A stretch of 64,000 nucleotides of DNA from Clostridiales bacterium (GCA_022508445.1 JAFLVG010000006.1:1-64000), one strand, 5' to 3'; shown: positions 26,174-34,326, counted from the stretch's first letter. Notes: generated by a model from the sequence alone, not told the origin. Made by a program: numbers and translations.

Positions 26174-26437
26174 ATGCGTAAAAAACAAGTCAATCCAAAA
26201 ATAACTCACATCATGGCAGGCGGCAAAGTTCTGTCAGATGATGAGTTCATGGCGCAACCTTATGTTGTAGTGGCCGAAGAGAATTACGATTTCCATGTGC
26301 AGTGTAATAAGGTCTTCGATCCGAACTATTGGGAAAAGGAACGTATGCGCCGAAAGTGGGAGCGTTCGGAAGCGCGCCGAGCCAAGCTCGAAGCACAGCA
26401 AGCCGAGATCGCTCGCCAAATGCGCGATGTTACATAG
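26174..26437 (+). CDS. Hypothetical phage protein, 87 aa
   Basis: Soluble, with a basic start (MRKKQVNPKITHIMAGGKV) and a highly charged helical C-terminus (KERMRRKWERSEARRAKLEA) likely to form a coiled coil. No family recognised. It is in the early run after the small HTH gene. Confidence 0.65.
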   Translation: MRKKQVNPKITHIMAGGKVLSDDEFMAQPYVVVAEENYDFHVQCNKVFDPNYWEKERMRRKWERSEARRAKLEAQQAEIARQMRDVT

Positions 26438-26481
26438 TTCGCAGTATTCGGACAAGCATTAAATCTTAAAAGGAGGTAATA

Positions 26482-26712
26482 ATGGCAAGCCAAGAGATCG
26501 AGAAGTATTATGAACCGAGCGGTCGGGAACACACTGTCAGAAGCGAATGGATTTCGGGATGTTTCGTTATATTCGTCGATGGCGAGTTCTACGCAAACGC
26601 CGACGATCGACTGGACAAGCGCGAGACCATCGATGAGCTTGTTAAGTATAAGATGTGGTCGGCGACAAAACCGCTCAAAAGAAATACTCCGCTCGTGCCG
26701 GCAAGCAAGTGA
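26482..26712 (+). CDS. Hypothetical phage protein, 76 aa
   Basis: A strong AAAGGAGG site precedes the ATG. Mixed alpha/beta composition with ISGCFVIFVDGEFYANADDR and a basic C-terminus. Its last codons lie inside the terminator hairpin of a minus-strand RNA (26674-26751). No function recognised. Confidence 0.65.
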   Translation: MASQEIEKYYEPSGREHTVRSEWISGCFVIFVDGEFYANADDRLDKRETIDELVKYKMWSATKPLKRNTPLVPASK

Positions 26713-26751
26713 GCGGAGTAGAAGTAAACGGCTTGGGACAAGCCTTAAACT
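26674..26751 (-). ncRNA. Antisense small RNA C
   Basis: Minus-strand promoter TTGACT (26781-26786), 17 bases, TACAAT (26758-26763). The predicted RNA has a 5' hairpin GGCTTG/CAAGCC (26730-26735 with 26739-26744) and a 9-bp terminator stem ACTCCGCTC/GAGCGGAGT (26686-26694 with 26711-26719) followed by ATTTCTTTT. The terminator loop starts with ACUUG. Layout and loop motif match the RNAs at 45138 and 45440. It is antisense to the end of the 76-aa gene. Confidence 0.65.
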
Positions 26752-26834
26752 GTCCTAATTGTATCACAAATGCAAGAATCAGTCAATCATTCGGAGCTAT
26801 CCGACAACAAAAAATTCAATTAGGAGTAAAAATC

Positions 26835-27155
26835 ATGGAACTCAAACTTATAGAAATCCGAGATAGAGGAACAACAATTGCAGCACTTGCAATTAAAATG
26901 TCGCCTGAACGCGAAGGAGACATCCATTTTCTACGCCGAAGCGGCTTCGGGATAGACAGCAGCCTCGTGTATCTCATTAAGGTCGAAGGACAGGAAGCGC
27001 ACTATGACGCATTTCAGTGGCGTAATCGCACTATGCACGAAGCGCACCGTTACATTCAACAACACTTCGACGAACTCAAAGACTGCGATTTGGTCGATGT
27101 CGAATACATACTCGGCGAGTCGAACAAGCCTAAAACATCGGAGATTTGGAGGTAG
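26835..27155 (+). CDS. Hypothetical phage protein, 106 aa
   Basis: The ATG at 26835 is chosen for its AGGAG site; a longer frame upstream runs through non-coding DNA and the small RNA. The protein reads MELKLIEIRDRGTTIAALAI and contains FLRRSGFGIDSSLVYLIKVE. This pattern occurs in Firmicutes phages before recombination genes; its function is unknown. Confidence 0.7.
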   Translation: MELKLIEIRDRGTTIAALAIKMSPEREGDIHFLRRSGFGIDSSLVYLIKVEGQEAHYDAFQWRNRTMHEAHRYIQQHFDELKDCDLVDVEYILGESNKPKTSEIWR

Positions 27156-27157
27156 TC

Positions 27158-28036
27158 ATGATAATCACGAATAACAACAATCTGCCGGCACCGTTCGTTA
27201 AAATGGCAGAAGATCACTATGAGATTAAGCCGAAGAGATATTCGGTTACTACGCTGTTAAAACCCGTAAGAGAGATACTGCTCAACCGCAGATATAACGA
27301 TGTGATCGAGCAGGACTGCTCGGACATGATATGGATGCTTTTCGGACAAGCCACACATGCAATACTTGAAAAATACACCGTAGGCAAGACGGAGTTTGCC
27401 GAAGAAAAACTCGAATACACGTTTGATAGCGGTTACACAGTCAGCGGAGTAATTGACCTCTATGACATGGAAAAGGCGGAGGTTGTCGACTATAAGACCG
27501 CGAGCGTATGGAAAGTCATCAAGCGCGATTTCGATGACTGGCGCAAGCAGGGGCTTATGTATGCGTGGTTGCTACGCAAAAACGGCTTGCCGTGCGATGA
27601 TATCACGTTCTACGCCATACTCAAAGATCACTCCATAGGTAAAGCCAAGCGTGAAGCAGGCTATCCGCAGTCCAATATATTCAAGTACGCGTTTCCGGTC
27701 ACAGATGCGGCAATCGCCGAGATAGATAAATTCATTCGCGATAAGCTCGACGATATCATCGAGTATGAGGACAAGTCCGATGACGAGCTGCCGTTGTGTT
27801 CGGAAGAGGACAGATGGAACGACGGCGATAAATACGCCGTTATGAAAAAGGGCAGAAAGACCGCGCTCCGTGTCCTCGACAGCGAGGAAGAAGCGGAGCT
27901 GTACAAGCAGAACAACGGCGGCGACTATATAGAAAAACGTCCTGGCGAAGATAAAAAGTGTAACGATTACTGCAGATGCTGTACGAAGTGCGGTTATTGG
28001 CAATCAACGCATAAGGAGGAGACCGATGCACTTTAG
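27158..28036 (+). CDS. PD-(D/E)XK nuclease, RecB/Cas4-like
   Basis: 292 residues from ATG 27158, which has GGAGGT upstream. The nuclease core shows GQATHAILEKY, GVIDLYDM and VVDYKTASVW with the D...(D)xK metal site, followed by a Gln helix (DDWRKQGLMYAWLL). The C-terminus has five clustered Cys (CNDYCRCCTKCGYW), suggesting a metal site. It overlaps the next gene (annealing protein); an exonuclease paired with an annealase is a common phage recombination unit. Confidence 0.88.
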   Translation: MIITNNNNLPAPFVKMAEDHYEIKPKRYSVTTLLKPVREILLNRRYNDVIEQDCSDMIWMLFGQATHAILEKYTVGKTEFAEEKLEYTFDSGYTVSGVIDLYDMEKAEVVDYKTASVWKVIKRDFDDWRKQGLMYAWLLRKNGLPCDDITFYAILKDHSIGKAKREAGYPQSNIFKYAFPVTDAAIAEIDKFIRDKLDDIIEYEDKSDDELPLCSEEDRWNDGDKYAVMKKGRKTALRVLDSEEEAELYKQNNGGDYIEKRPGEDKKCNDYCRCCTKCGYWQSTHKEETDAL

Positions 28037-28877
28037 AGATTTAACAGAAAAGGATATAGACGTACGCATTGGGCAGGTTGGAGTATATCCCTCCGGCGAC
28101 GGTTATGTAATGCTATTGCTTTACAAAGACGCACGAGTGGATATGGACATTCTCGACGAAACGGTCGGATCAGAAAATTGGCAGCGCAAACACTACGAAG
28201 TCAAAGGCAATATGTACTGTTCTGTCGGCATCAATTGTGGCAAGACCGAGCAATCGGAGTGGGTTTGGAAAGATGATTGCGGCACGGAAAGCAATACCGA
28301 AAAGGAAAAGGGCGAGGCGAGTGACGCCTTTAAGCGAGTGTGCGTGAATTGGGGTATTGGCAGAGAACTATATACAGCTCCGCCTATAAGTGTCAAGTGC
28401 GAAGTCGAGGAAGTCAAAGGCAAAAAGGTTGTCAAGAATTTATCACGGTTTGAAGTGACGCACATCAAGATTGAAAACAAGGTCATTACCGAATTGACAA
28501 TATTGGCTTACGATAAAAACGAACGCGTCAATAAAGAAGTATTCGTATATAGCAGAAAAGTATATACAGCAGAGCGAAATAACACAGAAGGCACACAGCA
28601 GCCGAAAGCGCCCATACGCCAAGCGTATGACAACACGCCACCTCCACCGCCTCCGCCGTCCGAAGAACATGGCAATGGCGCGGACGCAGAAAAGAGCATT
28701 CGTACACGGCAACTCGAACATCTTATTGCAGGCACAAAGCACACCCTCGACGAGGCTAACGACTTTGCACTTAAAGTCTACGGTATAAAGCATTACGACG
28801 AGCTCACGCAAAGGCAATACAACAATCTTTACGACCGTTTGGAAACAAAGATAAAGCAGGAGCGCGGCAATGGCTGA
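28026..28877 (+). CDS. Rad52/22-family single-strand annealing protein
   Basis: 283 residues. The N-terminal domain (1-175) follows the Rad52/22 pattern: LLYKDARVDMDILDETVG, then KGEASDAFKRVCVNWGIGRE. After a Pro-rich linker (PPPPPPP at about 205-215) comes a small helical C-terminus. It should anneal ssDNA made by the nuclease at 27158, and probably works with the SSB at 29446. Gene overlaps on both sides fit one operon. Confidence 0.85.
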   Translation: MHFRDLTEKDIDVRIGQVGVYPSGDGYVMLLLYKDARVDMDILDETVGSENWQRKHYEVKGNMYCSVGINCGKTEQSEWVWKDDCGTESNTEKEKGEASDAFKRVCVNWGIGRELYTAPPISVKCEVEEVKGKKVVKNLSRFEVTHIKIENKVITELTILAYDKNERVNKEVFVYSRKVYTAERNNTEGTQQPKAPIRQAYDNTPPPPPPPSEEHGNGADAEKSIRTRQLEHLIAGTKHTLDEANDFALKVYGIKHYDELTQRQYNNLYDRLETKIKQERGNG

Positions 28878-29442
28878 CACTATCGGCACGATCGAATGCA
28901 AGATCGAGAACTGCTTGACCGACCGCGACGGCTCGCTCGTAATGCTTTTACGGGCAAATAGTCGCGAAAAGCGTTCGGTCGAGCAAATTCTCGACGCGAT
29001 GCGTTCGGGGCAAACAGAGCCAAATAAACGGCTTACAGCGCAATTCGCGTGGCACAGAGAAAAACGCAGCTTGAACGCAAATGCGTACTTCCATGTGCTT
29101 GTCGGGAAGATAGCCAAGGCAATAGACAGCGGCGAGGAAGAAGTCAAGAAGCATTTAGTCGTTGACTACGGCATGCAAGTGGCGATTATAGCACTACCTT
29201 GCGAAGTAACGCCACAAAGTGCCGGTATAGCGTATGCAAGGTGGCTTAACGATTTCACATCGCCCAAAGGCATTAAATGCGCACAATACGCTGTATATAA
29301 GCCCACGCACACGCTCGATACTGCGGAAATGGCGAGGCTTATCGACGGTACGGTGAGCGAGGCGCAACAGCTCGGAATAGAAACCAAAACGCCCGCCGAG
29401 CTCGAACAAATAAAACAATTATGGGTAAATCAAAAGGAGTAG
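28870..29442 (+). CDS. NinB-like recombination protein
   Basis: 190 residues. The segment REKRSLNANAYFHVLVGKIA resembles the NinB/Orf family, which loads recombination proteins on SSB-coated DNA. The rest is helical. Its start overlaps the annealing protein gene, and the SSB gene follows three bases after its stop. Family assignment is from one motif and context. Confidence 0.65.
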   Translation: MADTIGTIECKIENCLTDRDGSLVMLLRANSREKRSVEQILDAMRSGQTEPNKRLTAQFAWHREKRSLNANAYFHVLVGKIAKAIDSGEEEVKKHLVVDYGMQVAIIALPCEVTPQSAGIAYARWLNDFTSPKGIKCAQYAVYKPTHTLDTAEMARLIDGTVSEAQQLGIETKTPAELEQIKQLWVNQKE

Positions 29443-29445
29443 ATC

Positions 29446-29847
29446 ATGAACAAAATCATTCTTATAGGCAATCTCACACGCGATCCCGAATCGGGTAGCA
29501 CGAACAGCGGCGTGAACTTCACACGCTTTACAATAGCAGTTAATCGACCGTTCACCAACGCTGACGGTGAGCGTGTAGCCGATTACTTTGACATAATTGC
29601 ATGGCGCCAACTTGCAGACCGCTGCGCAAAGTATCTGTTCAAAGGCAGTAAGGTCGGCATTGTCGGCTCGGTGCAGCGTCGGCAGTTCGAAGATCGCGAC
29701 GGAATAAAGCGCACGTCGTTCGATGTCGTAGCGGACGAGGTGGAGTTTTTAACGCCGAAATCCAACAACGAGCAACCGCGCGGCAATCAGCCCAACAATG
29801 TGCCGCCCGATATGACGCCGGTAGATAACGACGACTTACCGTTTTAG
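29446..29847 (+). CDS. ssb: Single-stranded DNA-binding protein
   Basis: 133 residues. An OB-fold (MNKIILIGNLTRDPE, FTIAVNR, DYFDIIAWRQLADRC, KGSKVGIVGSVQRRQFED) is followed by a Gln/Asn/Pro linker and the acidic tip DNDDLPF that recruits partner proteins. It protects ssDNA in phage replication and recombination. Confidence 0.96.
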   Translation: MNKIILIGNLTRDPESGSTNSGVNFTRFTIAVNRPFTNADGERVADYFDIIAWRQLADRCAKYLFKGSKVGIVGSVQRRQFEDRDGIKRTSFDVVADEVEFLTPKSNNEQPRGNQPNNVPPDMTPVDNDDLPF

Positions 29848-29857
29848 GAGGTGAAAC

Positions 29858-30625
29858 GTGGCAAGAAAGCGAATGATTTCCCCCGAGATATGGGAATCGT
29901 CGTCTTTCGCCGAATTAACTGATTTTGCAAAAATCGTCTTTATAGGACTGATTTCAAATGCCGACGACGAGGGCAAAGGCGAAGCGAACCCCGCCTTGTT
30001 GAAGTCAAAATTGTTCCCAAGAGATGAAAAGAAAAGAGCAGCCGATGTCAAATCCGCCCTATCCGAGATAGCACGCAGTACGTCCACTCTCTTTTACTCC
30101 GTTGAGGGACACGACTATTACGCTTTGACAACGTGGAAACGCTGGCAAAAGCTCGACCGTCCGACGCCATCAAAAATACCCAATCCCCCGAAAGAGCAAT
30201 CTGTGGGGGAAAGGGGGAACTGTATGCAAAATCAGCAATTCGACGAGGGCTCGACGAATACTCGACGAATACTCGACGAGGGCTCGCCCTTAATAGAAAA
30301 GAATAGAAAAGAAAAGAATGGAATAGAAGAATTAAATAAAAATAATATAACACAATACGCGCGCGTGCGCGAGGTGAAGCTGGTAACGGCATTGGGCGAG
30401 TTTTCGGACAAAACGGAATCGGAGGCTTTGTGGAAATCAATCCTCGATAAGCTCGAAGAAGAAATTAACTCGTTGAGCTTCGACGTTTGGATTAAGCCGC
30501 TTGTACCTATCGGATTTTATAATAACGCGCTTGTGCTGCGAGCGCCGAGCGAGGGCGCGCTCGCCGAAGTCCAAGCAAGGCACTTGCCGCTCATAAACAA
30601 ATACATATCAGAGGTCAACAAATGA
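29858..30625 (+). CDS. Phage replication initiator with C-terminal DnaA domain-I-like module
   Basis: 255 residues from a GTG with TAGGAGGTG upstream. The N-terminus (1-110) matches phage replisome-organiser starters (MARKRMISPEIWESSSFAEL and YYALTTWKRWQKLDRPTPSK). A repetitive linker (about 125-175) is encoded by 11-bp iterons and a purine-rich tract. The C-terminus (about 188-250) reads like DnaA domain I: ALWKSILDKLEEEINSLSFD, then VWIKPLVPIGFY and LVLRAPSEGALAEVQARHLP. DnaA domain I recruits the helicase, so this module may load host DnaB directly. The gene probably contains the origin, as lambda O does. Confidence 0.72.
   Translation: MARKRMISPEIWESSSFAELTDFAKIVFIGLISNADDEGKGEANPALLKSKLFPRDEKKRAADVKSALSEIARSTSTLFYSVEGHDYYALTTWKRWQKLDRPTPSKIPNPPKEQSVGERGNCMQNQQFDEGSTNTRRILDEGSPLIEKNRKEKNGIEELNKNNITQYARVREVKLVTALGEFSDKTESEALWKSILDKLEEEINSLSFDVWIKPLVPIGFYNNALVLRAPSEGALAEVQARHLPLINKYISEVNK
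30240..30286. repeat. Four tandem 11-bp iterons inside the initiator gene (candidate origin)
   Basis: Units start at 30240, 30251, 30262 and 30273: TCGACGAGGGC, TCGACGAATAC (twice), TCGACGAGGGC, then TCG. The 11-bp period places each site on the same helix face. A polypurine/AT-rich tract (30294-30355) follows, the classical order of iterons then unwinding element. Confidence 0.7.
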
Positions 30626-32712
30626 AAGGATATCAAGACAGTTTATTCAACGAGTTAATCGTAGACAATTTCGCGGGCGGCGGCGGAGCGAGCGTTGGAA
30701 TAGAGCTTGCTGTCGGTCGCCCGATAGATATAGCGGTCAATCATGACGAAGATGCAATCTCTATGCACAGAGTAAACCATCTATTTACGGACCATTACCG
30801 CGAGGACGTATTCGTAATCGATCCCGTAAAGGTTACAGGCGGCCGTCCTGTCGGCATTGCGTGGTTTTCACCCGACTGTAAGCATTTTAGCAAGGCAAAG
30901 GGCGGCAAGCCCGTAGACAAAAAGATACGCGGTCTTTCATGGGTAATTCTTAAATGGGCGATGACGGCAGTCGCACCGCGCATCATCCTTATGGAGAACG
31001 TCAAAGAGATACAGACGTGGGGACCACTCATAAGCGTAGATGGGAAACAGCGTCCCGATCCTGCGAGGGCAGGTGAAACGTTCAAAGGCTTTATCGCTAT
31101 GCTTACAACAGGCATAAGCAAAAGTCATCCCGCGTTTGCCGAAGCGTGCGAGTTTTTGAAAATAGAGCCTTATAGCGTGGACGGTGACAAGCTATCTCGC
31201 GGATTGGGTTATAAGGTCGATTTTCGCGTATTAAAAGCGTGTGATTACGGCGCTCCGACGATACGCGAGAGATTCTACCTTGTCGCAAGAAATGACGGAA
31301 AGCCTATTGTGTTTCCCGAGCCTACACACGGCAAGGGAACGGGTTTGAAACCGTACAGGACGGCAGCGGAGTGTATTGATTGGAGTTTGCCTTGTCCTTC
31401 TATATTCGGGCGCAAAAAGCCGCTCGCAGTCAATACACAGCGCAGGATCGCGCGTGGGCTTGATAAGTTCGTTATCAAGAATCCGAAGCCGTTTCTCTTG
31501 CAAATGAATTTCGATAACGCGCCGCAGGATGTCGAAAAGCCGATGAGTACGCAAACGGCGGTCAATAAGCACTTTGTTGTCAACCCGTCCATCGTTCCGA
31601 TAGGCTACGGTGAACGCAAAGGACAAGCTCCACGCGTGAACGATATCGCTGAACCGTTAAGCACGGTCGTATCAAGTTGTAAGCAAAACCTTTGCGCACC
31701 GCAATTAGAGCCGTACATAATGAGCAACAACGCGAATAATGTGCCGAAAGGAACTAATGAGCCTGTGCCTACGGTAACTACCGGCAACCGCAATTATTTG
31801 TGTGCGCCGTCGCTTATTCAGTATCATTCCGAGCAGGGTGATAGAGAAGTGCGCGGACAGAAAGTCGACGAGCCAATTAACACGGTAGACACGCAACCGC
31901 GTTACGGCGTAAACGCATGCTATTTGACAAAGTATTTCAGCGGAGACAGGGTAAACGCTTCGGCGGCAGACGCGCCCAATCCGACCGTTACAGCGCACGA
32001 TCACAGCGCAGTAGTAGCTGTGCATTTGTCGAGCAGATACGGTGACGGTAAAGATGGTCGCGGAAGTAGCGCGGAAAGTCCGGCGCCGACAATTATAGGA
32101 ACGAATCACGAGCATCTTATTGCGGCAGATATAGTCCATTATTACAGCGGAGCCGACCACGCAAGCAAAGCAGACAGTCCGCTTCCGACCGTAACCACAA
32201 AGCCGCGCCACTACTTGACCGAAAGCCACTTATGCGTATTGCGTAACAACACGGATTGTAAGAGCTTAAATGAGCCGATGCCGACACTTACCACTTCGCC
32301 CGGTCACATGGCACAAATCGTAACGTATCTGCAGAAGATAGACAGCACGCAAGACTTGGGACATTGGAACGAGGTGCGCGCGCTACTCAACACATACGCG
32401 GGTTACAATATCGCTGACGATGAGATTTTGATTATCGAGATCGACGGTATGCCGTACTTCATTTCGGACATCGGAATGCGAATGTTAAAGGCGCGTGAGC
32501 TTAAACTCGCGCAGGGTTTCCCCGAAGATTACATAATCGACATCGAGCAGTATATCGGCAAGAAGTACAGCGAGGCGAAGCAGATAGCGCGTTTAGGTAA
32601 CGCCGTTTGTCCGCCCGTTGCTACCGCGCTCATTCGGGCGAATTGCCCCGATATGGCGTATAAGAAACCGTTACAGACGGTTGCAGAACTAAACGACGTG
32701 ATATGCGCGTAA
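30622..32712 (+). CDS. C5-cytosine DNA methyltransferase with repeat-rich target region
   Basis: 696 residues, long for the family. Motif I DNFAGGGGASVGIEL (15-29), motif IV with catalytic C86 in WFSPDCKHFSKAKG, motif VI IILMENVKE (121-129), and motif X-like GNAVCPPVATALI near the C-terminus. Between about 295 and 570 are eight repeats of about 28-37 residues built on (D/N)EPxPTVTT...Y. It methylates cytosine in DNA, probably protecting phage DNA from host restriction. It overlaps the initiator gene by four bases. No restriction gene is nearby. Confidence 0.92.
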   Translation: MKGYQDSLFNELIVDNFAGGGGASVGIELAVGRPIDIAVNHDEDAISMHRVNHLFTDHYREDVFVIDPVKVTGGRPVGIAWFSPDCKHFSKAKGGKPVDKKIRGLSWVILKWAMTAVAPRIILMENVKEIQTWGPLISVDGKQRPDPARAGETFKGFIAMLTTGISKSHPAFAEACEFLKIEPYSVDGDKLSRGLGYKVDFRVLKACDYGAPTIRERFYLVARNDGKPIVFPEPTHGKGTGLKPYRTAAECIDWSLPCPSIFGRKKPLAVNTQRRIARGLDKFVIKNPKPFLLQMNFDNAPQDVEKPMSTQTAVNKHFVVNPSIVPIGYGERKGQAPRVNDIAEPLSTVVSSCKQNLCAPQLEPYIMSNNANNVPKGTNEPVPTVTTGNRNYLCAPSLIQYHSEQGDREVRGQKVDEPINTVDTQPRYGVNACYLTKYFSGDRVNASAADAPNPTVTAHDHSAVVAVHLSSRYGDGKDGRGSSAESPAPTIIGTNHEHLIAADIVHYYSGADHASKADSPLPTVTTKPRHYLTESHLCVLRNNTDCKSLNEPMPTLTTSPGHMAQIVTYLQKIDSTQDLGHWNEVRALLNTYAGYNIADDEILIIEIDGMPYFISDIGMRMLKARELKLAQGFPEDYIIDIEQYIGKKYSEAKQIARLGNAVCPPVATALIRANCPDMAYKKPLQTVAELNDVICA

Positions 32713-32723
32713 AGGATTAAATC

Positions 32724-32981
32724 ATGGAACAACAGAAAGCGATTGATGAAATGGCAACCGATTTGGACGATTGTCTTGTGTGGATAAGCGGCGATGAGGG
32801 CGACGAAATAGAAACAAAAGAAACTGCGGCTAACCTTATTAGGTTTGGCTACGGCAATATCCATCAAGCACGTACGGAGTTTGCAGAAAGGTTGAAAAAG
32901 CGTATGTTTGCTAATGGATTTAGAACGGCTCTGTATTCTTACATAATCGACGAAACATTAAAGGAGTTTTTGCATGAATAG
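32724..32981 (+). CDS. Hypothetical phage protein, 85 aa
   Basis: A helical acidic protein (EMATDLDDCLVWISGDEGDE, then TKETAANLIRFGYGN). AAAGGATT ribosome site. It overlaps the next small gene by 8 bases. No family recognised. Confidence 0.65.
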   Translation: MEQQKAIDEMATDLDDCLVWISGDEGDEIETKETAANLIRFGYGNIHQARTEFAERLKKRMFANGFRTALYSYIIDETLKEFLHE

Positions 32982-33150
32982 CGAAATAACAATCTCGCCG
33001 TATGACGAGCAGGAAAAGCGCGTCATCGGCGGCAGAGTGAAAAATGTGACATACCACGCGATAGATTGGGCGTGGAACATCAGTGGCGTAAAGCCGCCCG
33101 AAAAGCGAAACAAAGACGCGGTGGTGACGGTTTACACGGCGAAGGACTGA
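32974..33150 (+). CDS. Hypothetical phage protein, 58 aa
   Basis: Start ATG 32974 with AAGGAG upstream. It reads MNSEITISPYDEQEKRVIGG then RVKNVTYHAIDWAWNISG, and ends VTVYTAKD. Soluble, no family recognised. Confidence 0.6.
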   Translation: MNSEITISPYDEQEKRVIGGRVKNVTYHAIDWAWNISGVKPPEKRNKDAVVTVYTAKD

Positions 33151-33227
33151 ACGCGCGGTTGCTTGTACGCGCCATGCCCATGAAGCTGATTCGATATCTC
33201 TCGAATATGTTGGAGGTGCTGAACAAA

Positions 33228-33308
33228 TGAAAGCAGTCATGTTATCAATACAGCCGAAATACTGCGAGTTTAAAAAGTATTATCAAATATGTTTTACGTA
33301 TAGGTAAC
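33228..33308 (+). pseudogene. Truncated ASCH-like phage protein start
   Basis: Only the first 26 codons remain after an intact ribosome site. The first 13 residues are family-like and the rest diverges before a TAA. A micro-peptide is possible but less likely. Confidence 0.5.
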
Positions 33309-33474
33309 GATTAAGATCGCTATCACGGTGACAAGCTGAAGTATCACTCGCTGATATGTGGCGACCCAAAATATAAGAAACCTCGGATGCAAAAGCCGTG
33401 ACTGACATTGAACTCGATTCCGTGTAATAACAAGTACAAGATGGTGTATCGTAATATAACCAATATTTATACAT
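33283..33474 (-). CDS. Possible 63-aa protein expressed from the lysogeny strand
   Basis: The protein sequence itself is unremarkable (Ser/Tyr/Cys-rich, MYKYWLYYDTPSCTCYYT). The signals in front are good: TTGACT (33526-33531), 17 bases, TATACT (33503-33508), and AGGGGA five bases before the ATG. It could be a real small gene inserted over the broken ASCH-like gene, or the promoter could make an antisense RNA. Confidence 0.4.
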   Translation of the reverse strand: MYKYWLYYDTPSCTCYYTESSSMSVTAFASEVSYILGRHISASDTSACHRDSDLNRYLYVKHI

Positions 33475-33557
33475 AGTATCCCCTAATAAATTTATTTAGT
33501 CGAGTATATCATAGGAGACAATTAAAGTCAATAGCAAACAGTAATAGGAGAATTCAA

Positions 33558-34151
33558 ATGACCGACAAGCAAACGAATTACCTTCGCGCCAAAGCGATTG
33601 AGCAGAGGAACAAAGAGCGGATATTAGCGGTAAATTGTGCGGTGCGAGATGCAAGCGGTATATACATATTGACGCGCTATGAAAACGGATTCAAGTACGC
33701 TTACGTCGGACAAGCCAAAAAAATGCTTACTCGATTAGCTCAACATCTTTCCGGCTACGACCAACACATAGATAGGTCGTTAAAGCGACACGGACTTGTT
33801 AGCGACAATAATCCGACAGGGTGGCACATTCTTTTTCAAGAATGCGACGAGGGCGACTTGAACACAAAAGAGCGTGAGCTTATACAAATGTGTGCCGACG
33901 AGGGTTTTCAACTTCGTAATGTTACTTCGGGCGGACAAGATAGCGGCAAGACAGACATTAACGAACGCAAGCCATCGCGTGGCTACCGAGAGGGCGTAAA
34001 GCAGGGCGAGAAGAACGTAAAGAAACAAATCGCTCACTTATTCGACCTGCACCTAAAAGCCGTTACAAAGGTAGAAAAGCCGTCGAAAAATGCGATGAAA
34101 GCACTCGATCGCTTTTACTCTTTAATTGGAGATAACAATGATGAGCAATGA
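33558..34151 (+). CDS. GIY-YIG nuclease-domain protein
   Basis: 197 residues. The GIY motif in ASGIYILTRY, YVG in YAYVGQAKKMLTRLAQH with the catalytic Arg, and a Glu in TKERELIQ make a GIY-YIG domain at residues 25-125. A Lys-rich C-terminus (EGVKQGEKNVKKQIAHLFDL) follows. Possible roles are a homing endonuclease or a host-DNA nuclease. AATAGGAG ribosome site. Confidence 0.82.
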   Translation: MTDKQTNYLRAKAIEQRNKERILAVNCAVRDASGIYILTRYENGFKYAYVGQAKKMLTRLAQHLSGYDQHIDRSLKRHGLVSDNNPTGWHILFQECDEGDLNTKERELIQMCADEGFQLRNVTSGGQDSGKTDINERKPSRGYREGVKQGEKNVKKQIAHLFDLHLKAVTKVEKPSKNAMKALDRFYSLIGDNNDEQ

Positions 34152-34194
34152 GATTATTGGAGGATATTTCAGTTAAATTACGGAGGTGATAATC

Positions 34195-34326
34195 ATGTGC
34201 GGAGAAGTCATATTCGGGCTTGTGGCGGCAGGGCTACATATCGCGATAGATATCGTGTTATTGTGCATAAGTGTCGCACGACGCAGAAAAAACAAGGAGG
34301 GTATACATAATGGCGACAACAGATGA
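34195..34326 (+). CDS. Small single-pass membrane protein, 43 aa
   Basis: MCGEVIFGLVAAGLHIAIDI, then VLLCISVARRRKNKEG: one hydrophobic helix and a basic tail. A near-perfect ribosome site (ACGGAGGTGAT) supports it. It overlaps the start of the next gene by 17 bases. Function unknown. Confidence 0.65.
   Translation: MCGEVIFGLVAAGLHIAIDIVLLCISVARRRKNKEGIHNGDNR

Larger units (their letters stand above)
33151..33557. other. Decayed region between the early genes and the GIY-YIG gene
   Basis: About 400 bases. At 33228 a good ribosome site (TTGGAGG) precedes a 26-codon frame MKAVMLSIQPKYCEFKKYYQ, which matches the typical first residues of ASCH-like phage proteins (MKAVMLSIQPK.CE) but stops at 33308. 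I read this as the front of a broken gene. A minus-strand small gene with promoter (33283-33508) fills the rest. Confidence 0.55.

Noticed and set aside
30240-30286. CRISPR-like tandem repeats
   Set aside because: Units are 11 bp without spacers and lie in coding sequence; they behave like iterons.
33126-33230. Short plus-strand frame ending MPMKLIRYLSNMLEVLNK
   Set aside because: It has no proper start or ribosome site; probably a frame remnant in a decayed region.
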